Part shown: one piece after another, positions 25,788 through 36,068 of the stretch
Layout of the letters: each line of letters starts with the position of its first letter
Position numbering within the stretch: the stretch's first letter is position 1
Assembly: GCA_963704155.1 (NCBI GenBank)
Contig: CAVPHF010000004.1
Location: 8,396 to 72,395, forward strand
Length of the DNA stretch: 64,000 nucleotides
Direction: 5' to 3'
Source of the DNA: Thiohalocapsa sp963704155
GTDB taxonomy: Bacteria; Pseudomonadota; Gammaproteobacteria; Chromatiales; Chromatiaceae
Position numbers and translations under genes: made by a program
The notes under the pieces: generated by a model
What the model was told of the DNA's origin: nothing
The model's input: only the letters and a program-made list of their open reading frames with translations
Databases searched by the model: none

Positions 25788-27797
25788 ATGAGCGAGGTCT
25801 TGCTCGAGGTCGATGACCTGACCACCGAACTCGGTGGCGGCGAGCGGCCGGTGCGGGTCTGTGACGGCCTCGGCTTCACAATCCGCCGTGGCGAGACCCT
25901 GGCGCTGCTCGGTGAGTCGGGCTGCGGCAAGTCCATGACCGCCCTGTCGCTGATGCGGCTGCTGCCGCTGTCCGGGCGCATCGTCGCCGGCTCGGTGTCG
26001 CTCGACGGCACCGATCTGCTGTCGCTCTCCGAGCGGGACATGCGTCGGGTGCGCGGCGGGCGCATGGGCATGATCTTCCAGGAGCCGCAGACCTCGCTGA
26101 ATCCAGTGCTGACCGTCGGCGCGCAGGTTGCTGAGGCGGTTCGCGTGCACGCGGGCCGACCCGGCAACGCGGGTCAGGATCGCGTCGTCGAGCTGCTGCG
26201 CGCGGTCGGTATTCCGGACCCGGCGCGACGGGCCGGCGAGTACCCGCATCAGCTCTCTGGCGGCATGAAGCAGCGCATCATGATCGCAATGGCGCTCGCC
26301 GGTGATCCGCAGCTGCTGATCGCCGATGAGCCGACCACGGCGCTCGATGTCACCATCCAGGCACAGGTGCTGCAGCTGCTGAAGGGCCTGCAGCAGGAAA
26401 CGGGCATGGCGGTGCTGCTGATCACGCATGATCTCGGGGTGGTGGCGGAGACGGCGGACCGATTGGCGATCATGTACGCGGGTCAGATCGTCGAGCAGGC
26501 GGATTCCGCGACCTTCTTCGCCGGCCCTGCGCATCCCTACAGCCGCAAGCTGATGGAGAGCGTGCCGACGGCCGAGAAACGCGCCACCGAGCTGGCCGTC
26601 ATCCCGGGCCGGGTGCCGCCGCTCGATCAGCGCTTCGACGGCTGCCGCTTTGCCGATCGCTGTTTTCGTGTCATGGACCCTTGTCGGGTCACCACGCCGG
26701 GCTGGTTCCAGGCCGGCGACGCGCACCAGGTGCGCTGTCTGCTCTGGGATCATGGCCGACCGGACTTCGCCGCAGCCGAGGCGGGGGAGGCCACCGATGC
26801 CTACCAGCCGACTGCTGGCGATGATCAACCGCTGCTGCTGGTCGATGGGCTGAAGGTCCACTTTCCCATCCAGGCCGGCCTGTTCAAGCGCACCGTCGGT
26901 CATGTCAAGGCGGTCGACGGTGTTGATCTGATGCTGCGTCGCGGGCAGACCCTGGCGCTGGTCGGCGAGTCGGGCTGCGGCAAGACCACGGTTGGCAAGG
27001 GCATCCTTCGGCTGGAGCCGCCGACCGGCGGAACCGTCCGCTACGATGGCGCCGATCTGGCCCGCGTCGGCGCGGGACGCATGCGCCGCTACCGCAAGGA
27101 CCTGCAGATCATCTTCCAGGATCCTTTTGCGTCGATGAACCCGCGCATGCTGGTCGGCGACATCGTCGGCGAGGGGTTGCAGGCACTCGGCATCGAACGC
27201 GGCCGCGCCGCCCGCCAGCGCCGCGTGGCCGAGCTGCTGGAGCAGGTCGGTATCGGCGAGCACGCAATGCAGCGCTATCCGCACGAGTTCTCCGGTGGCC
27301 AGCGACAGCGTATCTGCATCGCGCGTGCGCTGGCGGTGGACCCGAAGGTGATCATTTGCGACGAGCCGACCAGCGCATTGGACGTCTCGGTGCAGGCGCA
27401 GATCCTGAATCTGCTGAAGCAGCTGCAGCAGGATCTCGGTCTGAGCTATCTATTCATCACCCACGACATCTCGGTGGTGTCCTATCTGGCCCATGAGGTT
27501 GCGGTCATGTACCTTGGGCGCATCGTCGAGCGGGGTAGTGCGCAGCAGATCCTGGATGACCCTCGGCATCCCTATACCAAGGCCCTGCTGTCAGCGGTTC
27601 CGGTCGTCGACCAGCAACGCCGCCGCAACATCATCCGCCTGCAAGGCGACATGCCGTCACCGGCCAACCCGCCGGCCGGCTGCCACTTCCATCCCCGCTG
27701 CCCGGAGGCACTGCCCGAGTGCGCGGACGCCTATCCGCAGGCCCGCCGGATTGGCGATGACCGGATCGTACGCTGTATCCGCGTCGAGGAAGCCTAG
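25788..27797 (+). CDS. Fused double ATPase of peptide-type ABC importer (DppD-DppF)
   Basis: This 669-residue protein contains two complete ABC ATPase domains, as in YejF/GsiA. The first has Walker A GESGCGKSM near residue 43, signature LSGGMKQRI and Walker B LLIADEPT, then the oligopeptide-transporter C-terminal motif with cysteines (GCRFADRC...C). The second has Walker A GESGCGKTT, signature FSGGQRQRI, Walker B VIICDEPTSALD, and its own Cys-containing C-terminal motif. It powers the two permeases upstream. ATG 25788 follows AAGGAG; the frame is open further upstream but that sequence is an out-of-frame copy of the permease end. The ABC operon ends here. Confidence 0.93.
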   Translation: MSEVLLEVDDLTTELGGGERPVRVCDGLGFTIRRGETLALLGESGCGKSMTALSLMRLLPLSGRIVAGSVSLDGTDLLSLSERDMRRVRGGRMGMIFQEPQTSLNPVLTVGAQVAEAVRVHAGRPGNAGQDRVVELLRAVGIPDPARRAGEYPHQLSGGMKQRIMIAMALAGDPQLLIADEPTTALDVTIQAQVLQLLKGLQQETGMAVLLITHDLGVVAETADRLAIMYAGQIVEQADSATFFAGPAHPYSRKLMESVPTAEKRATELAVIPGRVPPLDQRFDGCRFADRCFRVMDPCRVTTPGWFQAGDAHQVRCLLWDHGRPDFAAAEAGEATDAYQPTAGDDQPLLLVDGLKVHFPIQAGLFKRTVGHVKAVDGVDLMLRRGQTLALVGESGCGKTTVGKGILRLEPPTGGTVRYDGADLARVGAGRMRRYRKDLQIIFQDPFASMNPRMLVGDIVGEGLQALGIERGRAARQRRVAELLEQVGIGEHAMQRYPHEFSGGQRQRICIARALAVDPKVIICDEPTSALDVSVQAQILNLLKQLQQDLGLSYLFITHDISVVSYLAHEVAVMYLGRIVERGSAQQILDDPRHPYTKALLSAVPVVDQQRRRNIIRLQGDMPSPANPPAGCHFHPRCPEALPECADAYPQARRIGDDRIVRCIRVEEA

Positions 27798-28045
27798 GGT
27801 CCTCGCATAGGCCGGCAGTCGGCCGCCTCAACGCCGGCACTCCTGCGACTGTCACGCGCCCTTCTGGCCGCTTTCCCGCGTTTCGCCCCGAGCAGCTGCT
27901 CAATCTGTTCCAGAGGCCGAGTCAGGGGCGCTGATCGGCGTCCGATGCCGGAAAGGCGTCCGTCGCGTATCATAGCTGGGCACAGACGTTGCTTCCCGTT
28001 GCACCTTTCCGCCTTGCCCGTTCACCTGCTATGGAGCCTGCCGTG

Positions 28046-31000
28046 ATGCGCTGCCTGCGCGGTGCCCCCGCCCTGTCCGATTTCCGTCTTGCCAAGCTCA
28101 TCGACCGCCTGCGCGCCGCCGGGTTGCCGGACTATGGTCTGTACGCCGAGTTCATGCACTTCGTCGATCTGGCCCGGCCGCTGGGGCCGGATGAGGCTGT
28201 GGTGTTGGAACGCTTGCTGCGTTACGGGCCGGACATGCCGGCCCAGGCGCCGGAGGGCCGTCTGGTCCTGGTGGTGCCGCGGCCTGGGACCATCTCGCCC
28301 TGGTCGTCGAAGGCGACGGACATCGCCCGCAACTGCGGTCTCGATGCGGTTCGCCGCCTGGAACGGGGCACGGCCTTCTATTTGACCGGGGCCGATGCCG
28401 ATGGCGCGCTGGACGCGGGCGCGCTGGGACTCGCGGCCGGGGTGCTGCACGATCGCATGACCGAGGTCGCACTGTTCGACCTGGCGGATGCGGATCGCTT
28501 GTTCCAGCAGGCCGAGCCGCGGCCGGCGGTCAGCGTCGACCTATTGCGCGGCGGGCGTGCGGCGCTGGAAGGGGCCAACGGCGAGCTGGGTCTGGCGCTG
28601 TCCGATGATGAGATCGACTATTTGGTGGAGAGCTTCGGTGTGCTAGGCCGCAACCCCACCGATGTCGAGCTGATGATGTTCGCGCAGGCCAACTCAGAGC
28701 ATTGCCGGCACAAGATCTTCAATGCCGATTGGGTCATTGATGGCGAGCCGCAGCCGATGTCGCTGTTCAGTATGATCCGAAACACCACCGAGCAGGCGCC
28801 GCGGGGCGTACTGTCGGCGTACGAGGACAATGCCGCGGTCATCGAGGGCTGGCCCGGCAGGCGCTTCATGGTCGCGGCCGACAGCGGCGTCTACGGCCGC
28901 TCGGACGAGCCGGTGCAGATCCTGATGAAGGTGGAGACGCACAATCATCCGACCGCCATTGCGCCGCATCCGGGCGCGGCCACCGGATCGGGCGGTGAGA
29001 TCCGCGACGAGGGCGCGACCGGGCGCGGGTCGCGGCCAAAGGCCGGGCTGTGCGGCTTCTCGGTGTCGAACCTGCGTATCCCCGGCTTCGAGCAGCCTTG
29101 GGAACAGGGGCAGGATTGGGGGCGGCCGGGCCGCATCGTGTCGGCGCTGGACATCATGCTAGAAGGCCCCATCGGTGCCGCGGCCTTCAACAACGAGTTC
29201 GGCCGGCCGAATCTGGCCGGCTGGTTCCGCTGCTTCGAACAGCAGCTGCCGCCCGCCGCCAATTGTGGAACCGGCTGCGGAAACGGCGACGAACTGCGCG
29301 GCTATCACAAGCCCATCATGCTGGCCGGCGGTGTCGGCAACATCCGTGACGGGCACGTCGGGAAGGCCGCCTTCCCGGCCGGGACGCCGCTGGTGGTGCT
29401 GGGCGGACCGGCGATGCTGATCGGGCTCGGCGGCGGTGCCGCGTCGAGTATGGCCAGCGGCGCATCGGCGGAAGACCTGGACTTCGCCTCTGTGCAGCGC
29501 GCCAACCCTGAGATGCAGCGCCGCTGTCAGGAGGTGATTGATCGCTGTTGGGCGCGCGGCGACGCCAACCCGATCCTGTTCATCCACGACGTCGGTGCCG
29601 GCGGCTTGTCCAATGCCCTGCCTGAGCTGGTGCACGATGGCGCCGATGGCGGAGCGGGTCGGGGAACCGGCGGCGGGCGCTTCGAGCTTCGACGGGTGCC
29701 GAATGCCGATTCCGGCATGTCGCCGATGGAGATCTGGTGCAATGAGGCGCAGGAGCGCTATGTGCTGGCCATCGATCGTGATCGGCTGGCCGAGTTCGAA
29801 GCCATCTGCGCCCGCGAACGCTGCCCCTACGCGGTGGTTGGCGAGGCCCGCGACGAGCCGCATCTGTGGCTTGCGGACCAGCACTTTGGCGACATGCCGA
29901 TCGACATGCCGACGGCGCTGCTGTTCGGCAAGCCGCCGCGGATGCTGCGCGAGGTCGCGCGGCAGGAACCTTCAGAGGACGCCTTCGACAGCGCCGAGAT
30001 CGATTTGGCCGATGCCCTGCGCCGCTTGCTGCGGCTGCCGACGGTGGCGAGCAAGGGCTTCTTGATTCACATCGGCGACCGCAGTGTCACCGGCCTTGTG
30101 GCGCGCGACCAGATGGTCGGGCCCTGGCAGGTGCCGGTGGCCGACTGCGCGGTGACCCTAACCGACTACGACGGCACGACCGGCGAGGCCATGGCGATCG
30201 GCGAGCGCACGCCATTGGCGCTGCTGGACGCCCCCGCATCCGGGCGCATGGCGGTCGCCGAGGCCATCACCAATGTCGCCGCGGCGCCGATCGAGCGGCT
30301 CGGTGCCGTCAAGCTGTCGGCCAACTGGATGGCCGCCGCCGGTCATCCCGGCGAGGATGCCAGACTGTACGAGACGGTTCGCGCTGTCGGCATTGAGTTG
30401 TGCCCGGCGCTGGGTATCGCGATTCCCGTCGGCAAGGACTCGATGAGCATGAAGACCGTCTGGCAGCGGCCGGCCGCGCAGGGCGCTGAGCGGGTCGAGA
30501 TGATCGCGCCGCTGTCGTTGGTCGTCTCCGCCTTCGCGCCGGTAACAGACGCGCGTGCCTGTCTGACACCCCAGTTGCGCAGCGACCTCGGCGAGACGGA
30601 CCTGATCCTGATCGATCTCGGCGACGGCAAGAACCGGCTCGGCGGCTCTTGTCTGGCACAGGTGCATCAGCGCATCGGCGCGCGACCGCCGGATCTGGAT
30701 GACCCGCAACGGCTGGTGCGTTTCTTCGACGCCGTCCAGGCCATGAACGCCGAGCAGCTGCTGCTGGCCTATCACGACCGCTCCGATGGCGGTCTCATCG
30801 TCAGCCTGTGCGAAATGGCCTTTGCCGGGCGTTGCGGCGTCGAGATCGATCTGGCGCCGCAGCTGGCGGCACCGCATGGCGGTGAGCGGCCAGCCGACCT
30901 GATGGGCGTCTTGTTCAACGAGGAACTGGGCGCGCTGATCCAGGTCAGGCGCAGCGAGCTGGAGCGGGTGTCGCAAGTGCTCGGCGAGTTCGGGCTCGCC

Positions 31001-32044
31001 GAGTGCAGCCATCGTATCGGTGAACCGTCGGAAACCGATCGCATCTGCCTGCGCGCTGCCGGCGAGACAGTGCTCGACGCGGGCCGCGCCGAGCTCCAGC
31101 GGCTATGGTCCGAGACCAGCTGGCAGATGCAGCGGCTGCGCGACAATCCGGATTGCGCCGACGAGGAGCATGCCCGCATCGATGTCGATGATCCGGGACT
31201 GCACGCGGCACTCGGCTTTGACCCGGACGAGGACCTGGCCGCAGCCTTCGTCCAGAGCGGTCGCCGTCCGCGCCTGGCCGTGCTGCGGGAGCAGGGCGTC
31301 AACGGCCAGGTCGAGATGGCGGCTGCCTTTGACCGCGCCGGCTTTGAATGCGTCGACGTGCATATGTCGGACATCATCGAGGGCCGTATCAGTCTCGACG
31401 GTTTCCGCGGTCTGGCCGCCTGCGGCGGCTTCAGCTATGGCGACGTGCTCGGCGCCGGCGAGGGCTGGGCGAAGACCATCCTGTTCAACGCAAGGGCCCG
31501 CGACCAGTTCCAGGCCTTTTTCGAGCGCGCCGACAGCTTCGCGCTCGGCGTCTGTAACGGTTGCCAGATGCTCGCCAACCTGCATGAGCTGATCCCCGGT
31601 GCCGAGCACTGGCCGCACTTCGTGCGCAATCGGTCCGAGCAGTTCGAGGCGCGGTTCGTGATGGTGGAGGTTCCCCATTCGCCGTCGATTCTGTTCCAGG
31701 GCATGGCCGGTTCGCGCATGCCGGTTGCTGTTGCGCACGGTGAGGGTCGTGCCGAGTTTCGCGATGCCGAGCACCTCGCGGCCGCGCGGGCACAGATCGC
31801 ATTGCGCTTCGTCGAGACCGCGGGCGGTGCCAAGCCGGCCGGTGCTGAGCGCTACCCGGCCAACCCCAATGGCTCGCCCGATGGCATCACCGGCCTGACC
31901 AGCGCCGACGGGCGCGTGACCATCATGATGCCCCACCCTGAGCGCGTGTTTCGAACAGTGCAGCATTCCTGGCATCCGGACTACTGGCATGAGGACGCGC
32001 CCTGGATGCGACTGTTCCGTAATGCGCGCGTCTGGGTGGGATAA
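28046..32044 (+). CDS. purL: Phosphoribosylformylglycinamidine synthase (single-chain PurL)
   Basis: The fourth step of de novo purine synthesis: FGAR plus glutamine plus ATP gives FGAM. The 1332-residue chain matches E. coli PurL throughout: N-terminal domain (LRGAPALSDFRLAKLIDRL), synthetase domain with FAQANSEHCRHKIFNADW, KVETHNHPTAI and PGAATGSGGEIRDEGATGRG, and the C-terminal class-I glutaminase with nucleophile Cys in LGVCNGCQM and the His in MPHPERVF. GTG 28043 or ATG 28046 aligns with the E. coli start and has GGAG upstream. ATG 28031 is an alternative. It is monocistronic in appearance; no other purine gene is in the window. Confidence 0.96.
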   Translation: MRCLRGAPALSDFRLAKLIDRLRAAGLPDYGLYAEFMHFVDLARPLGPDEAVVLERLLRYGPDMPAQAPEGRLVLVVPRPGTISPWSSKATDIARNCGLDAVRRLERGTAFYLTGADADGALDAGALGLAAGVLHDRMTEVALFDLADADRLFQQAEPRPAVSVDLLRGGRAALEGANGELGLALSDDEIDYLVESFGVLGRNPTDVELMMFAQANSEHCRHKIFNADWVIDGEPQPMSLFSMIRNTTEQAPRGVLSAYEDNAAVIEGWPGRRFMVAADSGVYGRSDEPVQILMKVETHNHPTAIAPHPGAATGSGGEIRDEGATGRGSRPKAGLCGFSVSNLRIPGFEQPWEQGQDWGRPGRIVSALDIMLEGPIGAAAFNNEFGRPNLAGWFRCFEQQLPPAANCGTGCGNGDELRGYHKPIMLAGGVGNIRDGHVGKAAFPAGTPLVVLGGPAMLIGLGGGAASSMASGASAEDLDFASVQRANPEMQRRCQEVIDRCWARGDANPILFIHDVGAGGLSNALPELVHDGADGGAGRGTGGGRFELRRVPNADSGMSPMEIWCNEAQERYVLAIDRDRLAEFEAICARERCPYAVVGEARDEPHLWLADQHFGDMPIDMPTALLFGKPPRMLREVARQEPSEDAFDSAEIDLADALRRLLRLPTVASKGFLIHIGDRSVTGLVARDQMVGPWQVPVADCAVTLTDYDGTTGEAMAIGERTPLALLDAPASGRMAVAEAITNVAAAPIERLGAVKLSANWMAAAGHPGEDARLYETVRAVGIELCPALGIAIPVGKDSMSMKTVWQRPAAQGAERVEMIAPLSLVVSAFAPVTDARACLTPQLRSDLGETDLILIDLGDGKNRLGGSCLAQVHQRIGARPPDLDDPQRLVRFFDAVQAMNAEQLLLAYHDRSDGGLIVSLCEMAFAGRCGVEIDLAPQLAAPHGGERPADLMGVLFNEELGALIQVRRSELERVSQVLGEFGLAECSHRIGEPSETDRICLRAAGETVLDAGRAELQRLWSETSWQMQRLRDNPDCADEEHARIDVDDPGLHAALGFDPDEDLAAAFVQSGRRPRLAVLREQGVNGQVEMAAAFDRAGFECVDVHMSDIIEGRISLDGFRGLAACGGFSYGDVLGAGEGWAKTILFNARARDQFQAFFERADSFALGVCNGCQMLANLHELIPGAEHWPHFVRNRSEQFEARFVMVEVPHSPSILFQGMAGSRMPVAVAHGEGRAEFRDAEHLAAARAQIALRFVETAGGAKPAGAERYPANPNGSPDGITGLTSADGRVTIMMPHPERVFRTVQHSWHPDYWHEDAPWMRLFRNARVWVG

Positions 32045-32131
32045 GGAAGTGGCGAGGGGCGAGGGCGCCACGGCAGCGCCGAGGTCGAGTAGACTGCCGG
32101 CATCTGTTCCTGCAATGGTTGGAGTTCAGCA

Positions 32132-32503
32132 ATGGCCAAATTGGTGGAGTTGGATCTGGGTGATGGTAAGTCGGTGCTGGTCGAGGCGAACGACGACGTG
32201 TCTGTGCCGCGCGGAGCGATTCCGGGCGTGCCTTACGCCCGGGTCGCACGAGACGGTGCCGCGGCGGCCCGCTTTGACCGCGTCAGCGAGACACTGCGAG
32301 GATTCGCCGATCGCGCGGTGCAGGCGCTGAAGGACGTGGATGCCGATGTGGAGCGAGTAACGCTGCAGTTCGGGATCGGTCTCGGCGGCGACGCAGGTGT
32401 GCCCTTCGTGACCATGGGCAGCGCGGACAGTGCCCTCTCCGTCACCATCCAGTGCAATCTTGCGCGGCGCAACGAGCGGTCGATGACTAAGACTGATGAC
32501 TGA
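32132..32503 (+). CDS. CU044_2847 / Trypco1-like small protein
   Basis: This 123-residue soluble protein has an N-terminal beta strand pair (KLVELDLGDGKSVLVEAND), a central helix ending in AVQALKDVDADVERVTLQFGIGL, and a final strand. The pattern 'helix, then V-E-x-Q-F-G-x-x-L' plus SVTIQ is that of the CU044_2847 family, also called the trypsin-co-occurring domain 1. Relatives often sit beside trypsin-like peptidases or STAND-type NTPases in predicted conflict systems; none is adjacent here. ATG 32132 has GGAG at eight bases. It follows purL by about 90 bases in the same direction. Its function is unknown. Confidence 0.6.
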   Translation: MAKLVELDLGDGKSVLVEANDDVSVPRGAIPGVPYARVARDGAAAARFDRVSETLRGFADRAVQALKDVDADVERVTLQFGIGLGGDAGVPFVTMGSADSALSVTIQCNLARRNERSMTKTDD

Positions 32504-32689
32504 GGCCAGGCAACCAGGCCCCGCCGCGACGGCTATCGAGGCAACGCCATGGGCGCTCCGGTTGGCTGATGCGGTGCACCCGCCCGCGGTGCCGATGAAC
32601 GAAATGGACGCGGAACCAAGTCGTCATGGAAATCGTCTCGCCATGCCGTCACTGTCGACGGTCAAGCCAGAAAGAATGTGACCGGTGCC

Positions 32690-34822
32690 ATGACAGATCA
32701 GCAAGCCGCCAACCGGCTGGCCGCCTCGACCAGCCCCTACTTGCAGCAGCATGCCCACAATCCGGTGGACTGGTGGCCTTGGTGCGAGCAGGCGTTGGCG
32801 CGGGCGCGGGAGCAGGATAGGCCGATCCTGCTGTCGGTCGGCTATTCTGCCTGCCACTGGTGCCACGTGATGGCGCATGAGTCTTTCGAGGACCCGGCGA
32901 CGGCTGAGGTCATGAATCGGCTGTTCATCAATATCAAGGTCGATCGCGAGGAACGTCCCGATATCGATAAGATCTACCAGACCGCCCATCAATTGCTGGC
33001 GCAGCGGCCAGGCGGTTGGCCCCTGACCGTGTTTCTGACCCCGGACGGTCTGAAGCCCTTCTTCGCCGGCACCTACTTTCCCTGCCAGCCCCGCCACGGC
33101 TTGCCCGCCTTCAGCGAGCTGCTGAAGGGTGTCGAGCGTGCTTACCGGCAACAGCGCGACGCGATCGATGCGCAAAACGCATCGCTGATGGATGCGCTGA
33201 AGCAGCTGGAACCCGTGCCGGCCGCGGCGATTCCTGATGCTGCACCCTTGGACGGAGCGCGTCGGCAGCTCGCCGGAAGCTTCGATGACGCCAACGGCGG
33301 TTTCGCCTCTGCGCCCAAGTTTCCGCATCCGACCAACCTCGAATTCCTGCTGCGGCACTGGTCGGCGACCGCGCCAGCCGGGCGGCAAGAGGGTCGCTTG
33401 GCAAGCGGCGGCGACAACAAGGCCCTGCATATGGCCCTGTTCACACTCGAGCGGATGATCCGCGGCGGCATCAACGACCAGCTTCGCGGCGGCTTTTGCC
33501 GCTACTCGGTGGATGATCAGTGGATGATCCCGCACTTCGAAAAGATGCTCTACGACAACGGCCCGCTGCTGGCGCTCTGTTGCGATGCTTCCCAAGTCAG
33601 CGAGCAACTCAGAGACCAGGACGGCCAAGACAAGGGCCGCCATGGCTTGTTTCGTGAAGCGGCCGCGGCGACCGCGGACTGGGTCATGGCCGAGATGCAG
33701 TCGCCGGAAGGCGGTTACTACAGCTCGCTGGACGCCGACAGCGAAGGCGAGGAGGGCAAGTTCTACGTCTGGGACAAGGCCGAGGTGGCGGCCTTGCTGG
33801 ATGGGCCTGAATACGCGCTGATCGCCTCACTGTTCGGCCTGGATCGGGCCGCGAACTTCGAGGGCCGCTGGCATCTGCACGGCTATCGCACGCTTTCCGA
33901 TGTCGCTGCTGAACAGACCCTGCCGCACGAGCAGGCGAAGGCGCTGCTCGACTCGGCCAAGCGCAAGCTGCTCGCGGCCCGTGCCTTGCGCGTGCGCCCG
34001 GGGCGGGATGAAAAGATCCTCACCTCCTGGAACGCGCTGATGATCAAGGGCATGGCCCGCGCCGCACGGGTGCTTGGGCGCGATGACTGCCTTGCCTCTG
34101 CCGAGCGTGCGCTGGAACTCCTGCGCAGCACCCTCTGGCGCGATGGTCGGCTGTTGGCAACCTACAAGGACGGCAACGCGCATCTGAACGCCTACCTTGA
34201 TGACCACGCGATGCTGCTCGACGCGCTGCTCGAGCTGTTGCAGACCCGCTGGCGCCGCGCCGACCTCGACTGGGCGATCGCGCTCGCGGACCTGCTGTTG
34301 GACCAGTTCTATGACCAGCAGCAGGGCGGTTTCTTTTTCACGGCCGCCGACCACGAAGAGCTGATCCAACGGCCGAAACCACTGGGCGACGAGTCAATGG
34401 CCTCCGGCAATGGCATCGCCGTGCAGGCCCTGCAGCGGCTTGGTCACCTGCTTGGTGAGGCCCGCTACCTGGATGCCGTGCAGGCGACGCTGCGTTTCGC
34501 CGCCGAGCCCATGCGCCGTGTTCCCTATGCCCATGCCAGTCTGCTGGCCGCGCTCGATGAGCATCTGCAGCCCGGCGAGACCATCATCATTCGTGGTCGT
34601 GGCGCTGAGCTGACCTCCTGGTTGGCTGCCGCCCAGCAAGGCTACCAGCCGCGCCGTCTGGTGCTGGCGATTCCGTCTGACGAGCCTGAGCTGCCGGGCG
34701 CGCTCGCGGCCATGCTCCCCGGTGAATCGACGCGCGCCTACCGTTGTCGGGGCACTCGTTGCGAGGCGCCAGTGGAGTCTTTGCAGATGTTGATAGGGCA
34801 TAGCGACGATGCGAACAGCTGA
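32690..34822 (+). CDS. Thioredoxin-domain protein, DUF255/SPATA20 (YyaL) family
   Basis: This 710-residue cytoplasmic protein has an N-terminal thioredoxin-like DUF255 domain with NRLAASTSPYLQQHAHNPVDWW and the CxxC-type active site in SACHWCHVMAHESF (about residues 57-70). An (alpha/alpha)6-barrel domain like that of N-acylglucosamine 2-epimerases follows, with FEKMLYDNGPLLALC and DEKILTSWNALMIKGMARAARVLG. The family is widespread but its reaction is not settled. ATG 32690 is chosen over GTG 32678; neither has a strong ribosome site. It overlaps the slyX start by 14 bases. Confidence 0.92.
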   Translation: MTDQQAANRLAASTSPYLQQHAHNPVDWWPWCEQALARAREQDRPILLSVGYSACHWCHVMAHESFEDPATAEVMNRLFINIKVDREERPDIDKIYQTAHQLLAQRPGGWPLTVFLTPDGLKPFFAGTYFPCQPRHGLPAFSELLKGVERAYRQQRDAIDAQNASLMDALKQLEPVPAAAIPDAAPLDGARRQLAGSFDDANGGFASAPKFPHPTNLEFLLRHWSATAPAGRQEGRLASGGDNKALHMALFTLERMIRGGINDQLRGGFCRYSVDDQWMIPHFEKMLYDNGPLLALCCDASQVSEQLRDQDGQDKGRHGLFREAAAATADWVMAEMQSPEGGYYSSLDADSEGEEGKFYVWDKAEVAALLDGPEYALIASLFGLDRAANFEGRWHLHGYRTLSDVAAEQTLPHEQAKALLDSAKRKLLAARALRVRPGRDEKILTSWNALMIKGMARAARVLGRDDCLASAERALELLRSTLWRDGRLLATYKDGNAHLNAYLDDHAMLLDALLELLQTRWRRADLDWAIALADLLLDQFYDQQQGGFFFTAADHEELIQRPKPLGDESMASGNGIAVQALQRLGHLLGEARYLDAVQATLRFAAEPMRRVPYAHASLLAALDEHLQPGETIIIRGRGAELTSWLAAAQQGYQPRRLVLAIPSDEPELPGALAAMLPGESTRAYRCRGTRCEAPVESLQMLIGHSDDANS

Positions 34823-35084
34823 GCCGGCGGGCGACCCCCGCGCCAACGCCTGCTCGGACTCGAGCGCCGGGCAGATGCCCGATCTGGTCGGAAACATCGT
34901 CGATCTGCAGACACGGCTGACCTACCAGGAAGACGAGATCCAGCAGTTGAACCGCGTGTTGGAACAGCAGCGCATCGTGCTGGACCAGCATGCCTTGCAG
35001 ATTGAGCAATTGAGGCGACTGGTGGTGTCATTGTCCGAGGGGCTGCGCGAGCAGGTCGCGGACTCGCCGCCGCCGCATTATTGA
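34809..35084 (+). CDS. slyX: SlyX family coiled-coil protein
   Basis: A small coiled-coil protein of unknown function. The core VGNIVDLQTRLTYQEDEIQQLN, then VLDQHALQIEQLRRLVVSL, has the SlyX heptad pattern, and the tail SPPPHY matches the family's Pro-rich C-terminus. The gene is 91 codons from ATG 34809. Most SlyX proteins are about 70 residues, and ATG 34875 (MPDLVGN) would give that length, so the start is uncertain. It overlaps the DUF255 gene and lies 15 bases before the iminopeptidase gene, suggesting one operon. Confidence 0.82.
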   Translation: MRTAEPAGDPRANACSDSSAGQMPDLVGNIVDLQTRLTYQEDEIQQLNRVLEQQRIVLDQHALQIEQLRRLVVSLSEGLREQVADSPPPHY

Positions 35085-35099
35085 GCGATTGATGCCAGC

Positions 35100-36068
35100 A
35101 TGACCGACCCTCAGCCGAACGAGCCGCTGTATCCCGCCATCGAGCCCTATGCTATTCATCGCCTGGCGGTGAACGGGGGTCATGAACTCTACATCGAAGA
35201 GTGCGGCAGGCCAGACGGCATACCGGCGGTGTTCCTGCATGGCGGGCCAGGTGCCGGCTGCGGACCATCGCACCGGCGGTTCTTTGATCCGACGCGCTAT
35301 CGAATCATCCTGTTCGATCAGCGCGGCAGCGGGCGCTCGACGCCCCACGCCGGACTCGAACAGAATACCACCTGGGACCTCGTGAGTGACATCGAGCGGG
35401 TGCGCGAGCTGCTCGGCATCGAGCGCTGGTTGGTGTTTGGCGGCTCCTGGGGCTCGACGCTCGGACTGGCCTATGCCGAGACCCATGCCGAGCGGGTCAA
35501 TGCGCTGGTGCTGCGCGGGATATTTCTCTGCCGGCCGGAGGAGATCGACTGGTTCTACCAGGCAGGCGCGAGTTGGATCTTCCCTGACCATTGGCAGGAC
35601 TATCTGGCTCCGATCCCGCTCGCAGAGCGGGACGATCTGCTGCATGCCTATCACCGCCGGCTGACCGGCGGCGACGAGGCCGTCCGGCTCGATGCCGCCA
35701 AGGCCTGGTCCATCTGGGAGGGGCGCTGCGCGACACTGCTGCCGGACCAGAGCCTGCGCACCGCCTTCGCCGATGCAAGGATGGCGCTGAGCCTCGCGCG
35801 CATCGAGTGCCACTATTTCGTCAACCAGTCGTTCCTGCAACCCAACCAGCTGATCCGAGACGCTGGCCGGCTCGCGGATATCCCCGGGGTCATCATTCAT
35901 GGGCGCTACGACCTGATCTGTCCGCTGCGTTCCGCCTGGGAGCTGCATCAAGCCTGGCCGCGGGCCGACCTCCAGATCATTGCCGATGCCGGACACGCCG
36001 CGTTCGAGCCTGGCATCGCCCGCGCGCTGGTGGACGCCACCGACCGGTTTGCCCGTGACATCGGATGA
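35100..36068 (+). CDS. pip: Proline iminopeptidase (peptidase family S33)
   Basis: It releases N-terminal proline from peptides in the cytoplasm. The 322-residue alpha/beta hydrolase has the oxyanion motif HGGPGAGC near residue 42, FDQRGSGRSTPH, and the nucleophile elbow GGSWGSTLGLAYAE with Ser near residue 113. The acid Asp is in HGRYDLICP and the His in DAGHAAFEP. Length and motif order are normal for the family. Its stop overlaps the start of dtd by four bases (ATGA at 36065). A link with the putA proline pathway 11 kb away is possible but not shown. Confidence 0.93.
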   Translation: MTDPQPNEPLYPAIEPYAIHRLAVNGGHELYIEECGRPDGIPAVFLHGGPGAGCGPSHRRFFDPTRYRIILFDQRGSGRSTPHAGLEQNTTWDLVSDIERVRELLGIERWLVFGGSWGSTLGLAYAETHAERVNALVLRGIFLCRPEEIDWFYQAGASWIFPDHWQDYLAPIPLAERDDLLHAYHRRLTGGDEAVRLDAAKAWSIWEGRCATLLPDQSLRTAFADARMALSLARIECHYFVNQSFLQPNQLIRDAGRLADIPGVIIHGRYDLICPLRSAWELHQAWPRADLQIIADAGHAAFEPGIARALVDATDRFARDIG

